A DNA stretch of 64,000 nt, taken from assembly GCA_025355645.1 (NCBI GenBank), contig JANXZG010000026.1:80054-144053 (forward strand), written 5' to 3'. The translations under genes were made by a program, and so were the position numbers. Shown one piece after another: positions 60,470 to 64,000 of this stretch. How positions within the stretch are numbered: the stretch's first letter is position 1; each line of letters begins with the position of its first letter. Under the pieces are notes generated by a model. That model did not search any database. It saw nothing but the letters and a program-made list of their open reading frames with translations, and was not told the DNA's origin. This stretch comes from Gammaproteobacteria bacterium. GTDB taxonomy: Bacteria; Pseudomonadota; Gammaproteobacteria; Steroidobacterales; Steroidobacteraceae.

Positions 60470-61259
60470 GGCTCAGGGCATGCACTTGTTTCAGTACTGG
60501 GACTCCGGGGAGCCGGATGCAACCCTGGCTGCATTATTGGGCTCCTACCAGGCGCAAAACCGGCATATGCAATATCGCTGTTTCTGTCGCAAGCAAGCGG
60601 CTGCGTTCATCAGCGAGCGTTATGGCAGTCGACTACTGACCGCATTCAACAGTTGTGCCGTTCCGGCAATGCGCGCGGACTATTTTCGCTATTGCGCCGT
60701 GCATGCGATGGGCGGTTTCTACGCCGACGCCGACACACTGTGTACCGGAACCGTGGATTCGATGCTGCCTCGCGACGCCGATGCGGTGCTATTTCGAAGG
60801 GAGCCCCGTCTTCCGGTCGTAAACTGTATCTTTGGCTTTCGCCACCCCGAACACGCATTGCTGGCGACGGTGCTGGAGATTGCCACGGCCAATGTCGAGA
60901 ATCGGATTGCGAACAATGTGTGGGTGGCGACCGGTCCCGGCATTTTGACTGCCCTGCACGAGATCTTGCGAATGCGGCCGGATCAGCGTGCGCGCATCCC
61001 CGATGGCGTGGTTTGGGGGAAGAATTCGTCGACGCCCGGGGCCGGAGGTGTCAGCGAATGGGATGTGGCAACGCTAATCAGCGTTTGCTACAAGACCCTT
61101 GTGCGGCGTGGCGAGGACATCGATGCGCTGTTCAGGCGCGTGAGCGTCCTCAGATTTCCGGAAGACGCCTTCTCCTGCAAAGATGACATGGAGTTGCCCT
61201 ACAAAGCCACGGCCAGGCACTGGACGAACTGGCCTGGATCCATTTTTCTCGACGCGTGA
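60462..61259 (+). CDS. GT32-like glycosyltransferase, second of a tandem pair
   Basis: A 265-residue paralogue of the preceding gene: MHLFQYWDSGEPDATLAALLG, SCAVPAMRADYFRYCAVHAM, GGFYADADTLC with the DxD, and HWTNWPGSIFLDA at the end, parallel to HWENWKESIFRDG in the first copy. The ATG at 60462 (or the GTG at 60459) lies within the end of the first gene, so translation is coupled. The copies are diverged but co-linear, consistent with an old tandem duplication and specialised acceptors. Confidence 0.83.
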   Translation: MAEAQGMHLFQYWDSGEPDATLAALLGSYQAQNRHMQYRCFCRKQAAAFISERYGSRLLTAFNSCAVPAMRADYFRYCAVHAMGGFYADADTLCTGTVDSMLPRDADAVLFRREPRLPVVNCIFGFRHPEHALLATVLEIATANVENRIANNVWVATGPGILTALHEILRMRPDQRARIPDGVVWGKNSSTPGAGGVSEWDVATLISVCYKTLVRRGEDIDALFRRVSVLRFPEDAFSCKDDMELPYKATARHWTNWPGSIFLDA

Positions 61260-61302
61260 ACCGTCACGGCATTTAATGGCTCGCCAGAAGCGCGCCAGAA
61301 GC

Positions 61303-63990
61303 TCATCCTGCGATGCTCTGCGCCGATCCCGGCGCGCGCTGCGGCCCACTGCTCTGCGTCGCCGCCTCAACCAGTATCGCCATCTGCCGCGCCAAGCCCG
61401 TGACGTTTTCCGGCTGGAAGTATTCGCCATGTGCGCCCGGAATGATATCGATGCTATACCCACCCGGATAGGACCGGCTGAAAACTTTCGCGTAATCGAA
61501 GCCGGCGACATACGGATTGAGGCGGCTCCGATCGCCGAACAGCAGCGCAACCGGCCGGTCGTAAGTGCGGAACAAAGATTCCTCCATCAGCATGACCAAC
61601 GGCACCGCGCGGCCGCGGCGCCGCAGCGCCTGGGCAACACTACGTGCTATCTGGGCCCCCTGGCAATTTCCGCCGACCAACAGCGGACCACCGGGTCGCT
61701 CTTTCTCGATCTCGGCTGCATAACGGTCCGCGAGGCTGTCCATGTTGTGCAGCGAGTACTGCATGACGTTGAAGCCAGAGCGCATGCCAAACAGCGGCTG
61801 GTTAGGCCCGAGGGCATCGGCGAGTGCCGCCAGTTCTTCGGGTCCCTGGCAGCACCAGAAAATTGGCGCAAGCGCCCCAGTCTCGTGGCGGCCTGCAATC
61901 AGCGCATCGGGCGAGCGTCGCCTATGCCAACCGATTAGCTGCATCCGCTGGCGCGCGAGGATCCGTTCCAGCGGTTCGATGTGCGCGTACTTGGCGAGCA
62001 CGACGCGTTCGGGTGACACGGCATCGGGCTGGGCCGCCGCAGCCGCGGGAGTATCCGCAAATTCAACAGACTTGGCGTCAACCAAGCGCGCAATCTTGGC
62101 GATCGAGGGCGTCTCGAATATCTCCTCAAGCAGCACCGTGTCGGGCCAACGGGCCTGCAGTTTCTGGTAGATCTGCAGCTGGTAAAGCGAGGTGATTCCC
62201 AGGTCAATGAAATTTGCCTCGAGGTCGATGCCCTCGCGCGGCATCACTGCATAGACGATCGCGAGGACTTCCCGTTCTGTCGCCGTGCGCGGCGTCGTCA
62301 CGGTCACAAAACGTGCCTCGACCTCGGCCTGCGCAGCAAGCTGCGCATCGAAGTCACCTGCAATGAATGCCTGTTCAAGCGCCACGCGCTGCATCTTTCC
62401 GCTGGTCGTGCGCGGGATCGAAGATACGGCTATGACGTGGCGCACCTCTAGCCCCATTCGCGTTCCAATCGTGTGGCGCAGCTCGCGCACTATCGGCACG
62501 AAGGACTCAAGGTCGCCCCGGTGATCGACGAATAGTGTCAGCTCATCCACTTCGACCCCGGCCCGCCGGCAGCCTGCAGCGACCAATCGACCGGTGCCGA
62601 TGCCCTTGACGGAGGCTGCCATCTCCTCAATGTCATGTGGATAGAAATTCTGCCCATCGACGAATAATATTTCCTTGGCCCGGCCCGAGATGTAAATCTC
62701 CCCCTCGAGCTCGAGCCCGATATCTCCGGTGTTGACCCAGCCATCGGCAGAGCGCGTTGCCGCCGTGGCCGCCATGTCGCGATGATAGCCCGCGCTGACC
62801 GCGGGTCCGCGTATCCAGATTTGCCCCACCCGCCCCTGCGGCAATTGCGCGCCATCATCGTCCGTAAACCTCAGTTCCATCTGCGGGATCGCGCGCCCGA
62901 CGCTGACCAGCGCGAGCGCGCGCGCATGCGTGGCCGCCACGAGGCGCGGCACTCGCCCCGGAGTAAGGTCGGTGCGGTCAAAATAGCGCACCGCCCACAC
63001 TTCCTGCGGCACCGTGCTGGTGACAGCGAGCGTCGCCTCGGCCAGCCCATAGACCGGCAGCATGGCGCAGGGCGCGAGGCCGTACGGGGCGAGGCGTTCC
63101 ATGAAGTGCTCGCAAATGGACGGCGATATGGGTTCGGCGCCATTGAATATCACCCGCACACGGCTCAGTTGCACGTCGGTCAGGATCGAATTGCCGGAAG
63201 CGTATACATAATGGCGCAAGCCGAAGTTGGGGCTGCTCAAGATCGTGGCGCCAGTCTTGGTCGCGAGCTTGGTCCAGCGCAGCGGCCGGCGTGCAAATGC
63301 CTCGGTCGGCCAGAAATGCTGTTCGATGTTGTTCGCAAGCATCATCAGGTGCATGCCGATCAAACCCATGTCGTGGGTCAGCGGCATCCAGCTCAGCAGA
63401 ACATCCTCTTCGACCAGACCGAAGGCGATCGACATCGATGCGATGCTGGCGACCAGGTTCGCATGGGTCAGCTCAACGCCCTTCGGCTTGGCGGTCGAAC
63501 CGGACGAGAACTGGATGAATGCGAGGTCTGAGGGCACGCGCGCAATGGGCTGCCCGGCCGAGCTCGCGGCAAATTCGCCGTCGCAGAATATCGGACGGGC
63601 TGCGGGCGGGGAGCCTGCATAGCCTTGCGCGTGGCTAACCAGCCGCGCCCAGAGCGCACGGTCGGTGTAGACCGCCGGGCCGCCCAGCAGCTCTGCAATC
63701 CGGTAGATCTTGTCGCGATGATCCGCGGTCGTGCCAATCGCGAGCGGCACTGGCACGATGCCCCCCAGCAATGCCGCCCAGAAGGCGACCAGGAAGTATT
63801 CGTTCCGCGGCACGATCAACAGCATTGTATCGCCGGGTTTGAGCCCATGCGCCTGCAAGCGCCCCAGGGTCACCAGGGCGGCCGCCTGCAGCGCGCCGAA
63901 TTCAATGCGTCGCGGTGCATCAAAATCGTCGTGGAAGCTGACGCCGCGCGAACTGGCGGCGGCACGCGTGAGCAGCTCTGTGCAGGTCAC
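61303..63990 (-). CDS. Adenylation - carrier - thioesterase fusion protein (FAAL/NRPS-like)
   Basis: An 895-residue protein. The adenylation domain (about 1-535) has FIQFSSGSTAKPKGVELTHAN, VYGLAEATLAV, GWVNTGDIGLELEGEIYISGR and the C-terminal TTSGKMQR with the catalytic Lys. The carrier domain (about 565-640) has DLGITSLYQLQIY, with Ser601 for phosphopantetheine. The C-terminal alpha/beta-hydrolase or thioesterase domain (about 690-880) has nucleophile elbow GGNCQGAQ with Cys776 where Ser is usual, and His854 in GAHGEYF. The start is a GTG ten bases from the window edge, so an upstream start cannot be excluded. It may activate an acyl or amino acid and release it. Confidence 0.85.
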   Translation of the reverse strand: MTCTELLTRAAASSRGVSFHDDFDAPRRIEFGALQAAALVTLGRLQAHGLKPGDTMLLIVPRNEYFLVAFWAALLGGIVPVPLAIGTTADHRDKIYRIAELLGGPAVYTDRALWARLVSHAQGYAGSPPAARPIFCDGEFAASSAGQPIARVPSDLAFIQFSSGSTAKPKGVELTHANLVASIASMSIAFGLVEEDVLLSWMPLTHDMGLIGMHLMMLANNIEQHFWPTEAFARRPLRWTKLATKTGATILSSPNFGLRHYVYASGNSILTDVQLSRVRVIFNGAEPISPSICEHFMERLAPYGLAPCAMLPVYGLAEATLAVTSTVPQEVWAVRYFDRTDLTPGRVPRLVAATHARALALVSVGRAIPQMELRFTDDDGAQLPQGRVGQIWIRGPAVSAGYHRDMAATAATRSADGWVNTGDIGLELEGEIYISGRAKEILFVDGQNFYPHDIEEMAASVKGIGTGRLVAAGCRRAGVEVDELTLFVDHRGDLESFVPIVRELRHTIGTRMGLEVRHVIAVSSIPRTTSGKMQRVALEQAFIAGDFDAQLAAQAEVEARFVTVTTPRTATEREVLAIVYAVMPREGIDLEANFIDLGITSLYQLQIYQKLQARWPDTVLLEEIFETPSIAKIARLVDAKSVEFADTPAAAAAQPDAVSPERVVLAKYAHIEPLERILARQRMQLIGWHRRRSPDALIAGRHETGALAPIFWCCQGPEELAALADALGPNQPLFGMRSGFNVMQYSLHNMDSLADRYAAEIEKERPGGPLLVGGNCQGAQIARSVAQALRRRGRAVPLVMLMEESLFRTYDRPVALLFGDRSRLNPYVAGFDYAKVFSRSYPGGYSIDIIPGAHGEYFQPENVTGLARQMAILVEAATQSSGPQRAPGSAQSIAG

Positions 63991-64000
63991 GGCATTCTGG

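Overview
The window is GC-rich chromosomal DNA from a gammaproteobacterium. The gene orders sdhCDAB-sdhE, rpoE-rseA-rseB-lepA-lepB-rnc-era-recO-pdxJ, and lysS-prfB-recJ with an RpfE-like gene point to the Xanthomonadales / Nevskiales / Steroidobacterales side of the class. Genes are packed tightly, with many ATGA or GTGA stop/start overlaps. I saw no rRNA, tRNA, CRISPR array or insertion sequence.

Layout. 1-7.3 kb: two tandem LolC/LolE-type permeases (the second runs off the left edge), a small secreted protein, mfd and an MFS transporter. 7.3-12.1 kb: a c-di-GMP signalling block made of a CHASE4 histidine kinase, a REC-GGDEF-EAL response regulator, and a LOV-like PAS protein whose GGDEF domain is degenerate. 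A CRP/Clp-like palindrome lies between them. 11.2-27.9 kb: one very long leftward run. It begins with a tiny SDHAF4-like gene and sdhCDAB-sdhE, continues through the sigma-E module (with a good sigma-E autopromoter) and lepA-lepB-rnc-era-recO-pdxJ, and ends with an exonuclease, rlmD, nagZ and the PAS protein. 27.9-40.3 kb: a more accessory stretch with ygfZ, a cupin, two secreted propeller-like proteins, an ECF sigma / anti-sigma / lipoprotein-subtilase operon, a TorF-type porin, a CAP protein, a lipoprotein gene broken by an amber codon, and a PLP dehydratase abutting a GH5-like hydrolase. 40.3-57.7 kb: housekeeping genes murI, lysS, prfB (with its programmed +1 frameshift), recJ, rpfE-like, pcm, surE, a fused ispDF, ftsB, eno, kdsA, pyrG and tilS. 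A radical-SAM gene broken by a 4-bp tandem duplication lies among them. 57.7-64 kb: a LysE exporter, then what looks like the edge of a surface-glycan or secondary-metabolite locus with a GT2, two tandem GT32-like paralogues and a fused adenylation-carrier-thioesterase protein.

The most unusual elements are as follows. In the ECF/anti-sigma/subtilase operon, the anti-sigma periplasmic domain resembles a subtilase pro-domain, and the protease lacks the usual oxyanion-hole Asn. The PAS-GGDEF protein has lost both the LOV cysteine and the cyclase residues. Two genes carry single, precisely locatable lesions. The carrier-thioesterase fusion has a Cys in its nucleophile elbow. An overlooked SDHAF4-like reading frame leads the sdh operon. 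All function calls rest on motif and context reading by eye; no database search was run.
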